A stretch of DNA of 64,000 nt from a bacterium (GTDB lineage Bacteria > Krumholzibacteriota > Krumholzibacteriia > Krumholzibacteriales > Krumholzibacteriaceae): assembly GCA_020350885.1 (NCBI GenBank), contig CP070727.1, positions 2,767,329 through 2,831,328 of the forward strand, read 5' to 3'. The position numbers and the translations under genes were made by a program. Within the stretch, counting starts at the first letter, position 1. Each line of letters begins with the position of its first letter. Shown here piece after piece: positions 41,766 through 50,869 of the stretch. Under the pieces are notes generated by a model that was given only the letters and a program-made list of their open reading frames with translations, was not told the DNA's origin and searched no databases.

Positions 41766-43889
41766 ATGATCGGAAAGACAATCTCACATTATACGATTCT
41801 CGAGGAGCTCGGGCGTGGTGGGATGGGTGTTGTCTACAAGGCGGAGGACACCAGGCTCGGGCGAAGTGTGGCGATCAAGTTTCTCCCACAGGAGATGGCG
41901 ACCGATAGCGAGAACTGGAAGCGTTTCAAGGTCGAAGCACGTGCGGCGGCCGCGCTGAACCATCCAAACATCACCACGATCTTCTCCATCGAAGAGACCG
42001 AAGACACGACGTTCATCGTCATGGAACACATCGATGGAAAGGAGCTCCGGCAAAGGATCAGCGAAGGCCCCCTGGATCTCGATGAAGCCCTCGATATCGT
42101 AGCGCAGATCGCAGAAGGTCTCGGGGCAGCCCACGAAAGAGGTGTTATTCACCGGGATATCAAGAGTAACAACATCATGGTGACCGATAAGGGACGTGTG
42201 AAGATCATGGACTTCGGTCTTGTGAAACTGGCCGGAGCATCGGAACACACGACGAAACCCGGCTCACCCATCGGCACAACCGCCTACATGTCCCCCGAAC
42301 AGATACAGGCCTTCGAGGTCGATCACCGGACCGACCTCTGGTCGCTCGGTGTCCTGTTCTACGAGATGCTCACGGGTGTACTGCCGTTTACGGGTGATTA
42401 CGAGGCGGCGGTGATCTACGAGATCCTCAATAGGGAACCGAAGGCTATACAGACATTCAGACCGGATATGCCCGATCACATAGTTACGCTCGTATCCCAT
42501 CTTTTACAGAAGGATCCCGCCAACAGAATATTCTCCGTAAAAGAGGTAGTCGATCAATTACATGCCCAAGAAGCAGTAGAGACACCGGAAGAAGAGAAGA
42601 AGAAATCGATCGCCGTTCTCTACTTCGAGAACATGAGCTCCGAGAAGGAGAACGAGTACTTCTGTGCCGGCATGACGGAAGATCTCATCATAGATCTATC
42701 CAACATCCAGGGACTCAAGGTGATCCCACGTTCCGATGTTCTGCCGTTTCGCGACAAGGAAGTGAATTCCCGCCAGGTGGGTGAATCACTCAAGGTGAAT
42801 TACATACTGGAGGGGAGCGTTCGCAAGGCGGCCAGCAGGATACGGATCACGGCACAGCTCATCGATGTGAAGAGTGGATTCCAGGTCTGGGCTGAACGGT
42901 ACGATAGACTGATTGAGGATATCTTCGAGGTTCAGATGGAGGTTTCCGAACGAATCGCCGGCGAACTGAAACTCTCCCTTACCGAATCCGAAAAGCTTTC
43001 ACTTGCGAAAAAACCGACGGATGATCTCAGGGCGTATGATTTCTACATGCGAGGCAGCGAATTTCTTTCGCGCCGCGGGCAGAAGGATCGCCTGGCGGCT
43101 ATCAAGATGTTCGAGCACGCCCTATCGATCGACCCCGATTTCGCCCTGGCGTATGTAGCGCTCTCCGAGGTGTATTCGTACAATTATCTATTCTATGGAG
43201 GCGGACACGCCTGGCTCGAGAAGATGATGGAGATGAACGAGAAGGCCCTAAGCCTCGATCCCGACCTCATCGAGGCGAAATTCGGGATCGGGATGGCCTA
43301 TTTCCTTCAGAAAAGTTTCGCGAAGGCCAAGCAGGAATTCGAAAAGGTCATAAGTAACAGAAACGATTTCTATCCAGCACATATCTGGTTGATACTGACA
43401 TCGATACTCCTCACCGAATACGATACAGCCATCAGCTATGCTCATAGAGCGGCGGCGATCAAACCGTACAGCGAGGAACCCTGGCATCTCATCGAGCAAA
43501 GCTTTCGAAAAAAGGGCGAAACGAAAGCCGCCAATAAAGCGGCGGACAAGGTGATCGATATCGCAGTGCGCAAGCTCGAGGTGAATCCGAATGACCTGCT
43601 GGCCCTGAGCCGAATAGCTATTGCGTACGTAAACACGGGGAAACGGGTCGAGGCCCTCGAGGCGATACACAGGATCGAGGAGATAGATCCGGAAGATGGT
43701 ATGGCCCTCTATAACTGTGCGGGTGCCTACAATATGCTGGGAATGAAGGAGGAAGCACTCGCAGCATTGAAGTCGTCTCTCGAGAAGGGAGCAACGAACC
43801 TGGTTGAGTGGATCGATGGCGATCCATACCTCGACTCGATCCGCGACGATCGAGAGTTTCGGGATATCCTTTCGAAGTTCGGCTTTTGA
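41766..43889 (+). CDS. Ser/Thr protein kinase with TolB-like and TPR domains
   Basis: A 707-residue protein. Residues 8-270 are a eukaryote-like kinase: GRGGMGVVYKAED (P-loop), K38 in VAIKFL, HRDIKSNN (catalytic D131) and DFG (149-151), so it should be active. A TolB/FlgO-like domain follows (about 283-410: SIAVLYFENMSSEKENEYF, DLIIDLSNIQGLKVIPRSDV, GSVRKAASRIRITAQLIDV), and then TPR repeats to the end. This three-part design is common in Acidobacteria and FCB bacteria. No membrane segment is seen, so it is probably cytoplasmic. Substrates are unknown. The ATG at 41766 starts the kinase fold; an ATG at 41688 is in frame but adds an unlikely tail. The neighbouring genes are on the other strand. 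Confidence 0.88.
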   Translation: MIGKTISHYTILEELGRGGMGVVYKAEDTRLGRSVAIKFLPQEMATDSENWKRFKVEARAAAALNHPNITTIFSIEETEDTTFIVMEHIDGKELRQRISEGPLDLDEALDIVAQIAEGLGAAHERGVIHRDIKSNNIMVTDKGRVKIMDFGLVKLAGASEHTTKPGSPIGTTAYMSPEQIQAFEVDHRTDLWSLGVLFYEMLTGVLPFTGDYEAAVIYEILNREPKAIQTFRPDMPDHIVTLVSHLLQKDPANRIFSVKEVVDQLHAQEAVETPEEEKKKSIAVLYFENMSSEKENEYFCAGMTEDLIIDLSNIQGLKVIPRSDVLPFRDKEVNSRQVGESLKVNYILEGSVRKAASRIRITAQLIDVKSGFQVWAERYDRLIEDIFEVQMEVSERIAGELKLSLTESEKLSLAKKPTDDLRAYDFYMRGSEFLSRRGQKDRLAAIKMFEHALSIDPDFALAYVALSEVYSYNYLFYGGGHAWLEKMMEMNEKALSLDPDLIEAKFGIGMAYFLQKSFAKAKQEFEKVISNRNDFYPAHIWLILTSILLTEYDTAISYAHRAAAIKPYSEEPWHLIEQSFRKKGETKAANKAADKVIDIAVRKLEVNPNDLLALSRIAIAYVNTGKRVEALEAIHRIEEIDPEDGMALYNCAGAYNMLGMKEEALAALKSSLEKGATNLVEWIDGDPYLDSIRDDREFRDILSKFGF

Positions 43890-43971
43890 TGATTACCCGG
43901 AGGTCGGAGGATGGCCCCGGAAAGCCAGGTTTACCGGACTTCCCATACTATGAAGTATTCTCTTCTATACC

Positions 43972-46647
43972 CTACCTGAGAAGAACTGCCTTCTTGACGA
44001 ACCTGTGCGCTCCAGCCCTGTAACGGACGAAGTAGACACCGGATGACAGCTTCTCACCGTGGTCGTCGGCGCTGTCCCAGACGACATGATAACGGCCTGG
44101 ATCCTGAATCCGGTCGACGAGCGTGCGCACCCTTGCTCCCCTCACATCGTAGACTGTAATGAGCACGTGTTCACGGCCGGCGAGTGAGTACCTGATCGTG
44201 GTGATCGGGTTGAACGGATTCGGGAAGTTCTGCACCAGGCCGTAAACGAACGGTGTTTCCTCCTCAACACCGGTCACGGTGACATTCACGCCAGCACTCG
44301 CATGTACCATGATCTCGGGCGGGCTTTTGCCCTGCGCGACCCAGGCATCGTAGAGATCCTGGCCGGCCGAGTTCGTGGTGTTCTCGTCACGCAGGAAAAC
44401 GACGTACTCCTTGCTGGTCGACTGATAGTAGAGTGTAACGGTCACCGAATCACTGGCGGCGGGCAATGCGTACGGCGTGTCATCCCAGTACTGCCCGTCT
44501 GCATAGGCATAGGCAACCGGTGGCGACTGTACCGCCTCGAAGCCTGCATTCGTGAATCCGCGAGGCGGAATGCGGTTATCGGAATAGATTGTGTCGTTCA
44601 AGACGAAGTGAAACGACTTCCCGGGCGTAAGGCCCAGGGCCCCGGCGAGGCCCGGGCTCAGGCCCGGATGTATCTCGTACACCTTTATCTGTGAATCCTC
44701 GATCAGATCGGCCGTGTCGAAGTCATAGGCGCCGGATTCGAAGATCTGCACACCTGTCGAATCGTACGCCTTTACATTGAGCCATATCCGCCGGCCCTCC
44801 GGATACCCCGACGAGAGCTTGTGACCCGTCTCATTGGTGACACGCACGGTGATCCCGAACTCCTCCGGTATGATCTCCATCGTGGCGGCGAGCTGGAGCA
44901 TCGACCTGGCACGGTCCTCGGCCGCCTGAAGCTGGGCGACATCGACCTCATCCGGGTAGAGGCTCGGAACGACATCGAGGATGAAGGTGTTCCCTCCAGT
45001 GAAGTCATGAAGGCCGAGATCGGTTCGGGTCTTGGCACCCGATTCGTTGCTCCCCTTGCCCGTGACGTCCCTCATGTGACAATCCTGGCAGGTTGAGACG
45101 ATACCATCCGGCTTGTCCCCGGCGAACTGAGGCGCGTAGACCCCCGTCGAGGCGTACTCGCTCTGGCTCCATTCGCTATACGTCCGTTCGATCGGGAACA
45201 TATTCCTGAGATCCATATCAGGATGCTCGGTATCGAACGCGTTGGGGGTATAGTCGCCTGGTGCCACATAGTCGAAGACCGGGTTGCTGACATCGTGGCA
45301 TATACCGCAGAGATCCGCCGAGCGGTGGATCGGTGATTCCACAAAGGCATGAGCGGCCTCGGCATCGGCATAGGGACCACGCCGGATCGGCGCCGGATCG
45401 TTTATGAACTGGCCGTTGGCATACTCGAGGGGCAGCGGCGAGACCGTCGCAAGCACCGCTTCGTCCTCGGCGGGGCTCACACCGGGGATGTAATTGTGAT
45501 CGACGATACGGTGACAGAAATCGCACTGCACCCCGTGGCGGTCCTTGACATTGAGGAGATCCCCGTCCGTGTCGATGGAACGGCCCTCCTGCCAGCCACC
45601 GGGTGAATGACACCGTATGCAGACATCACCCGCAGACGGCGCCTCCTGCTCGGCGATCGCCATGCAGGCGAAGAAGAACGGGTCCCTGGCAGACTGGCCC
45701 ATCATGCTTCCCCGCCAGTTGAACCACGGCTCGACAGCCGTGTCATAATTCCCGTGACAGGACCCGCAGGATTGATCCGGATCGTCCAGAATGGCGCCCT
45801 CGTGCGGTTGTGTACCTGACAAATCGAGATCCCTGAGCGTCGAAGGAACGTATCCCGGCGGACGGGCGATGATCGTGAAGTCGCCGTCGCTGTCGTCGAC
45901 TCCGGGATTACCGGCGTTGTCGTATGCAACCACCCTGATCCGGCTGGCGGAACCCGGATAGTTGGGAACGAACCACGAGAAGCCGGTGCCGGGTGACTCG
46001 TTCGCAGCGACCGGTTTCCAGGTTACACCACTGTCGTCGGAGAGGAATATATCGACGGAGGAGATCCCGCTGGCATCATCGGCGGTATAGCTGATGGCTA
46101 AGTAATCGTCAGCCTGCACATTCTCCCCGCCGTTCGGTGAATTGACCGTCACGGTCGGTGGTATCGTATCGGTCGAACCGGATGGGGTAAGGTACGGCTC
46201 GACCTCGGCGACGGGTATATTAACGACACTGTTCTTGTTGCTCTCCGTGAGACCGGGAAATGTCGGGGTATTCGTGAAGTTGACGATATCTGAGGCCTCG
46301 ACACTGTTTATGAATCCATCCGCATCACTGTCGTTCCCGTCTATCGCCAGGATTGCATCGCTATTGCTCAGGCCGTTGTTGAGACCTACCTCCACGGCGA
46401 GCCCGTACGGATTACGCGGCCCGCCGCCATTGAAATCGAAATGGCAGACACCGCAGTGCCCGGAACTGCTCGGCAGGTTGTCGAGCTGCGTGTTCTCCGC
46501 ATTCGGATATATATTAAAAAATGTTCTCCTGATAGGATTACGGGCCCTGAGCGTCCCTCCCGGGATGAGGTAGAGTACCACACATGTAAAAAGGAACATT
46601 ACTACAAATACCGTTGCGGGATGCCCTGCTTTCCCGTTTGTTTTCAT
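43972..46647 (-). CDS. Secreted six-heme cytochrome c with sorting domain
   Basis: An 891-residue exported protein. The signal region is PATVFVVMFLFTCVVLYLIP. Six CxxCH heme sites are visible: CGVCH near the N-terminus, then CGSCH, CIRCH, CDFCH, CGICH and CQDCH in the middle third. An Ig-like domain (PPTVTVNSPNGGENV) lies between the first heme and the rest. Beta domains follow, and an FlgD-like sorting domain ends the protein (FPNPFNPITTIRY, VRGARVRTLV, KKAVLLR). The heme cluster resembles electron-transfer cytochromes; surface display through the sorting domain would suit extracellular electron transfer, which is inference. The ATG at 46647 has GGAGGG eight bases upstream. A near-consensus promoter lies about 150 bases upstream. 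Confidence 0.85.
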   Translation of the reverse strand: MKTNGKAGHPATVFVVMFLFTCVVLYLIPGGTLRARNPIRRTFFNIYPNAENTQLDNLPSSSGHCGVCHFDFNGGGPRNPYGLAVEVGLNNGLSNSDAILAIDGNDSDADGFINSVEASDIVNFTNTPTFPGLTESNKNSVVNIPVAEVEPYLTPSGSTDTIPPTVTVNSPNGGENVQADDYLAISYTADDASGISSVDIFLSDDSGVTWKPVAANESPGTGFSWFVPNYPGSASRIRVVAYDNAGNPGVDDSDGDFTIIARPPGYVPSTLRDLDLSGTQPHEGAILDDPDQSCGSCHGNYDTAVEPWFNWRGSMMGQSARDPFFFACMAIAEQEAPSAGDVCIRCHSPGGWQEGRSIDTDGDLLNVKDRHGVQCDFCHRIVDHNYIPGVSPAEDEAVLATVSPLPLEYANGQFINDPAPIRRGPYADAEAAHAFVESPIHRSADLCGICHDVSNPVFDYVAPGDYTPNAFDTEHPDMDLRNMFPIERTYSEWSQSEYASTGVYAPQFAGDKPDGIVSTCQDCHMRDVTGKGSNESGAKTRTDLGLHDFTGGNTFILDVVPSLYPDEVDVAQLQAAEDRARSMLQLAATMEIIPEEFGITVRVTNETGHKLSSGYPEGRRIWLNVKAYDSTGVQIFESGAYDFDTADLIEDSQIKVYEIHPGLSPGLAGALGLTPGKSFHFVLNDTIYSDNRIPPRGFTNAGFEAVQSPPVAYAYADGQYWDDTPYALPAASDSVTVTLYYQSTSKEYVVFLRDENTTNSAGQDLYDAWVAQGKSPPEIMVHASAGVNVTVTGVEEETPFVYGLVQNFPNPFNPITTIRYSLAGREHVLITVYDVRGARVRTLVDRIQDPGRYHVVWDSADDHGEKLSSGVYFVRYRAGAHRFVKKAVLLR

Positions 46648-46794
46648 AACAATTCCCTCCGTTCCCGGATTGTCTCCCCTGGCACGCACGCATACCCATA
46701 GAGATTACAACGAGGTATTTACCGCTTGGTCTCGACCACGGTTGATGTCTTCTGGGACGACTCAAATATATACAAGGTTTCCTAATTGAGAATT

Positions 46795-46824
46795 ATTATA
46801 TCATATCCCGACATAAAAGGTCAA
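46795..46824 (-). promoter_or_regulatory. Strong candidate promoter for the cytochrome gene
   Basis: On the minus strand TTGACC (46824-46819) and a perfect TATAAT (46800-46795) are 18 bases apart, 11 of 12 consensus matches. Confidence 0.65.
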
Positions 46825-46919
46825 ATATTTATACTTATGTTATCACCTTGTACAGTTTGATCGTTCCAGGGATTAAAGGATAGCCTATGCATCCTTTCCA
46901 TCTCCCGGTCACTCAGCAA

Positions 46920-46949
46920 TTGACACGGCATCACGTGGTGGATTACAAT
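46920..46949 (+). promoter_or_regulatory. Strong candidate promoter for the subtilisin gene
   Basis: A perfect TTGACA (46920-46925) and TACAAT (46944-46949) are 18 bases apart, 11 of 12 consensus matches. Confidence 0.6.
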
Positions 46950-47329
46950 TCACGTTCATGAGGGATTACTTCGATTCCATATATTACAGCATACATTTCA
47001 GCACAAGGTTACGAGCCGATGAGGCTTCAATCACATCGTGTTTACTGTTCTATCCCTCCCTCTAATTGGAACTTCGCTTGACCCGACCCCGGATGAGTCA
47101 CCTGAGCTATTACATCCCCGCTCCTTGCGGCAATGACCCTCCTGTTCCTGTTATTGGAGGCAAAATTACTATTGTGCACAACCGACTAAGAAAGGAGGGA
47201 GAAAACCGACCGATTCCCGTTTCAACGAACTTTACGAGCAGTTCCTTATCCATCCGTCGCATACCCGGATGAATTCGCCAACCTGAAAACGAATATCCGG
47301 GTGGGCGACACAGACGGTTAGGAGTGAAC

Positions 47330-50300
47330 ATGAAAAAAATAACCGCTCTCTGTACTGTCTGCCTGATGGTGATCCTTCTCTCCCTTGTCAACGTTTCGGC
47401 GGCGACGATGGCATCGCGCGATTTCGCACCGGTGCAGGGAGGTTTCGTCACGGCGGGCGAAAAGGTGCTTCCGTATGCACCCGACCGCATCCTGGTCAAG
47501 TTCACGAAGGACAGCTTCGCTATGTCCCGGTTGAACAAAGACCTCCAATGGGGTGCGGCGGCGGCCGGGGCCGTGACAGGGATTACCTCTATCGATGAAC
47601 TGGGGCTCGATCTCGGTGTGACGAAACTCTCTCGCGCCTTCATCGAGCCGAAGAACAGGATCGAAGCGCTGCGTCTCGGCGTCGAGCGCTGGTTCATGGT
47701 CGAGCTGCCGGAGGGAACCGACATTCCGGCCGTGGTTGCACGCTACGCAGCCGATCCGAATATCGAGCATGCCACACCCGACTGGCGGCTGTTCCCCGCG
47801 GTGGTACCGACCGATCCCCTGTATCCCGATCACTGGGGGCATAACAATACGGTCCAGCTTCCCGGCTACGACTGGGGCGGCACGTGGGATCACACCGGTC
47901 CGCCGGTCGGTACCTACGGTTTCGATGCCAACGCCCAGGCCGCATGGGATGCGAGCCAGGGATACGGCAGCTCGAGTATCATCATTGCCATCATCGACTC
48001 AGGCGTCGATATCGATCACCCTGACCTGAGCCTTGTCGCAGGCTACGACTTCGGTGATGGCGACAGTAATCCTGATGATAACTCTGCGGCCGCCGGGCAC
48101 GGCACCTGCTGTGCCGGTGTGGCGGCCTCCCTGGCCGACAACGGCATCGGCGCCTGCGGTGCGGCACCGGGCTGTAAGATCATGCCGCTCAAGATCGCCA
48201 ACAGCGCAGGCTCGATGTCCTTCTCGGCGCTGGAGAACGCCATCTACTGGGCTGCGGATCACGGCGCTGACATCATCAGTATGAGCATAGGGGCGTATGT
48301 CGATCCCGGTTACGATCCCGCTGTCGACGCGGCGATCACCTACGCCTACAACGCCGGCTGCGTCTTACTGGCGGCGACGAGCAACGACAACTACTCCTAC
48401 ATCAGCTATCCGGCCAACCATACATACGTGATCGGCGTTGGCGCGGCCTCTCCCTGCGGCGACCGCAAGCGCAGTAGCAGCAACCCTTCCGAGTGCAACC
48501 CCGGGGTCAACCCCGATCCGAACGGCTACACCTGCGACGGCGAGCGCTGGTGGGGCTCGAACTACGGCCCCAACACGCAGGATGCGGCCGGTGCGGTGGA
48601 CATCCTCGGTCCGACCATAGTACCGACAACCGATATCGCCGGCAGCGGTGGGTACCAGTCCGGTGACTACGAGCCGTTCTTCAACGGCACCTCCTGCGCC
48701 ACGCCATATGTGGCGGGTGTCTGCGGACTGATCAAGTCACAGAATCCAACATGGACAGCGTCGCAGATCCGGGACAAGCTCGTCACGAGTGCAATCGACA
48801 TCGTTAATGTCGAGTCCATCGAGGGCTGGGACCGCTACAGCGGCTACGGTATGGTCGACGCGGAGGCGTCAGTGAGCGGCGAGTGTGACATCGTGGCTAA
48901 CTTTACAGTCAACCTGCCGACCGATTGTGCGCCGTTGAACGCTGTCTTCACGGACCTTTCGACAGGCACCGGCATCGACGGCTGGTTGTGGGACTTCGGT
49001 GACGGCATCGGGAACTCGACCGATCAGAATCCATCGTACACATACGGCACGCCGGGTACCTACACGGTCACACTGACCGCCTCGAGCAGCAGCCAGGGAT
49101 GCTCTGATAATGAGGTCAAGGTTGATTATATCGAGGTTCTCCCCCCACCGGTGGCCGATTTCGTAGGCTCACCGCTGAGCGGTCCCGCATCCTTGGCGGT
49201 CGACTTCACCGATCTCTCGACCGGCGATCCGTACGAATGGAGCTGGGACTTCGGTGACAATATCGGGACATCGACCGATCAGAACCCGTCATACACTTAC
49301 GACACACCGGGTAAATACACCGTCGAGCTCACGGTGACGGCACTCTGTGGCACAGATGTCGAGAGCAAGTTCGAGTACATCACCGTTACCGAGCCGGGAC
49401 AGACCGAAAAGGCGTACGCATATGCCGAGACGAATACACACGGCACGGTGAGCGGCGATTACACGGACACCTGGGCGAGCGATGACGTGTACGAGACGAT
49501 CACCGAGACGATCTCCGACAACCACCCGCGGAAAACAACGAGCTGGCTCGAGCACCGCTGGGAGTTCAACGTGCCGTCCGGAACGAATCCCACCTTCAAC
49601 CTCGAAGCACGCCGGCCAGCCAACAGCGACGGCGACGATTTCCTCTTCGAGTACTCGACCGACGGCTCGACGTACCTATCGCTGGTAACGGTGGCGAGTG
49701 CCACGGAACAGGTCTACCTGGTGGGACTGCCCGGCGGGACGAGTGGCACAGTCTATGTGCGTGTGACCGACACGGACCGCAAGTGGGATAACATCTCACT
49801 CGATCCGATCTATGTCGACGAGATGTACATCGAGGTCGAGACCACGCCGGGTCCGCCGGTCGCCGATTTCGTGGGTGACCCGACAACCGGATTCGCTCCA
49901 CTCACGGTGGACTTCACCGATAAGTCGACCGGCTCGCCGACCTCCTGGGATTGGGACTTCGGTGACGGCATCGGGACCTCGGCCGAGCAAAATCCGGTAT
50001 ACACCTATAACAATCCCGGGACGTACACGGTAACACTCATCGCCACGAACGCCTACGGTTCCGACACCGAGATCAAGAACGGTTACATCACCGTCAACGA
50101 GCCCGGCCTGACCGTGCACGTAAGTGACATCACCGTGGGCAGGAGAAGCAAGGCTGTCTTCGTATACGGCCAGGCATGGGTCACGGTCGTCGACAGCGAC
50201 GACACACCAGTCTCCGGTGCAACCGTATACGGTTATTTCGATGCGCCCAACACAGACACGCAGAGTGGAACGACCGGCTCCGACGGTGTCGCCCTCATCG

Positions 50301-50737
50301 AGGCCGACAAGACGAAGACGCCGCCGGCAGACTACTGCTTCACGGTAACCGACATCGTCTGCACCGGCTACGAGTACAACCCGGCGGCCAACCTGGTCAC
50401 GAAGGCCTGCGAGAGTGGATGGGTCTACAGCGCCGGTCCGGGTCTGGTCGAGCAGCATTCCCAGGAGACACCGGAGAGCTTCGTGCTCGGGCAGAATTAT
50501 CCCAATCCGTTCAACCCCGTGACATCGATCATGTTCGGTCTGCCGGAGCCCGCACATGTCAGGCTGGATATCTTCAACGTCAAGGGAGAGTTGGTAAAGA
50601 CCCTCGTCAACGGCGAGCTCGGCAGCGGTTACCACACCTACGAGTGGAACGCCGCAGGTATCTCGAGCGGGATCTACTTCTACCGACTCCTGACGAACAA
50701 CTTCACCGAGACGAGGAAGATGATCTTGCTCCGGTAA
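47330..50737 (+). CDS. Subtilisin-like serine protease (S8) with PKD domains and sorting domain
   Basis: A 1135-residue secreted protease. A signal peptide (MKKITALCTVCLMVILLSLV) and an I9-like propeptide (ILVKFTKDSF, IEHATPDWRLFP) precede the catalytic domain. Its triad is D223 in IAIIDSGVDI, H257 in GHGTCCAG and S455 in NGTSCATPYVAG. Three PKD domains follow, each with a WDFGD word (near 560, 640 and 860); a separate beta domain lies between the second and third. A carboxypeptidase-regulatory-like stretch and an FlgD-like sorting domain end it (YPNPFNPVTSIMF, RKMILLR). It is probably displayed on or released from the cell surface to digest protein. AGGAG five bases before the ATG favours this over a GTG two codons upstream. 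A strong terminator follows. Confidence 0.92.
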   Translation: MKKITALCTVCLMVILLSLVNVSAATMASRDFAPVQGGFVTAGEKVLPYAPDRILVKFTKDSFAMSRLNKDLQWGAAAAGAVTGITSIDELGLDLGVTKLSRAFIEPKNRIEALRLGVERWFMVELPEGTDIPAVVARYAADPNIEHATPDWRLFPAVVPTDPLYPDHWGHNNTVQLPGYDWGGTWDHTGPPVGTYGFDANAQAAWDASQGYGSSSIIIAIIDSGVDIDHPDLSLVAGYDFGDGDSNPDDNSAAAGHGTCCAGVAASLADNGIGACGAAPGCKIMPLKIANSAGSMSFSALENAIYWAADHGADIISMSIGAYVDPGYDPAVDAAITYAYNAGCVLLAATSNDNYSYISYPANHTYVIGVGAASPCGDRKRSSSNPSECNPGVNPDPNGYTCDGERWWGSNYGPNTQDAAGAVDILGPTIVPTTDIAGSGGYQSGDYEPFFNGTSCATPYVAGVCGLIKSQNPTWTASQIRDKLVTSAIDIVNVESIEGWDRYSGYGMVDAEASVSGECDIVANFTVNLPTDCAPLNAVFTDLSTGTGIDGWLWDFGDGIGNSTDQNPSYTYGTPGTYTVTLTASSSSQGCSDNEVKVDYIEVLPPPVADFVGSPLSGPASLAVDFTDLSTGDPYEWSWDFGDNIGTSTDQNPSYTYDTPGKYTVELTVTALCGTDVESKFEYITVTEPGQTEKAYAYAETNTHGTVSGDYTDTWASDDVYETITETISDNHPRKTTSWLEHRWEFNVPSGTNPTFNLEARRPANSDGDDFLFEYSTDGSTYLSLVTVASATEQVYLVGLPGGTSGTVYVRVTDTDRKWDNISLDPIYVDEMYIEVETTPGPPVADFVGDPTTGFAPLTVDFTDKSTGSPTSWDWDFGDGIGTSAEQNPVYTYNNPGTYTVTLIATNAYGSDTEIKNGYITVNEPGLTVHVSDITVGRRSKAVFVYGQAWVTVVDSDDTPVSGATVYGYFDAPNTDTQSGTTGSDGVALIEADKTKTPPADYCFTVTDIVCTGYEYNPAANLVTKACESGWVYSAGPGLVEQHSQETPESFVLGQNYPNPFNPVTSIMFGLPEPAHVRLDIFNVKGELVKTLVNGELGSGYHTYEWNAAGISSGIYFYRLLTNNFTETRKMILLR

Positions 50738-50764
50738 TGCCCTTCGGAGATCGACAAATCGAAG

Positions 50765-50799
50765 AAAACCCCGGCGGGTAGCTTCCCGCCGGGGTTTTT
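50765..50799. terminator. Bidirectional rho-independent terminator
   Basis: Perfect stem CCCCGGCGGG/CCCGCCGGGG (50769-50778 and 50785-50794) with a six-base loop, AAAA before and TTTTT after. It lies between the convergent subtilisin and MuiA-like genes and can serve both. Confidence 0.92.
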
Positions 50800-50869
50800 C
50801 CTGTACACGGGCTTTCGCCCACACAGGCCGGGATAGATCGAGCCGTTTATTCGGTTCCCGCTGTCCCCG

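Larger units (their letters stand above)
46648..47329. other. Divergent regulatory region with a long leader to the subtilisin gene
   Basis: This 682-base gap carries a strong promoter on each strand (46795-46824 minus, 46920-46949 plus). The plus-strand transcript would have a leader of about 370 bases. Near its end an inverted repeat ACCCGGAT/ATCCGGGT (47263-47270 and 47295-47302) ends 27 bases before the start codon. I could not match the leader to a known riboswitch. Confidence 0.5.

Noticed and set aside
46956..47329. Known riboswitch in the subtilisin leader
   Set aside because: I looked for c-di-GMP, cobalamin and similar conserved cores and found none. Only a simple hairpin is visible.
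47110..47724. 204-codon minus-strand frame
   Set aside because: It overlaps the signal peptide and propeptide of the subtilisin gene and has no family features.
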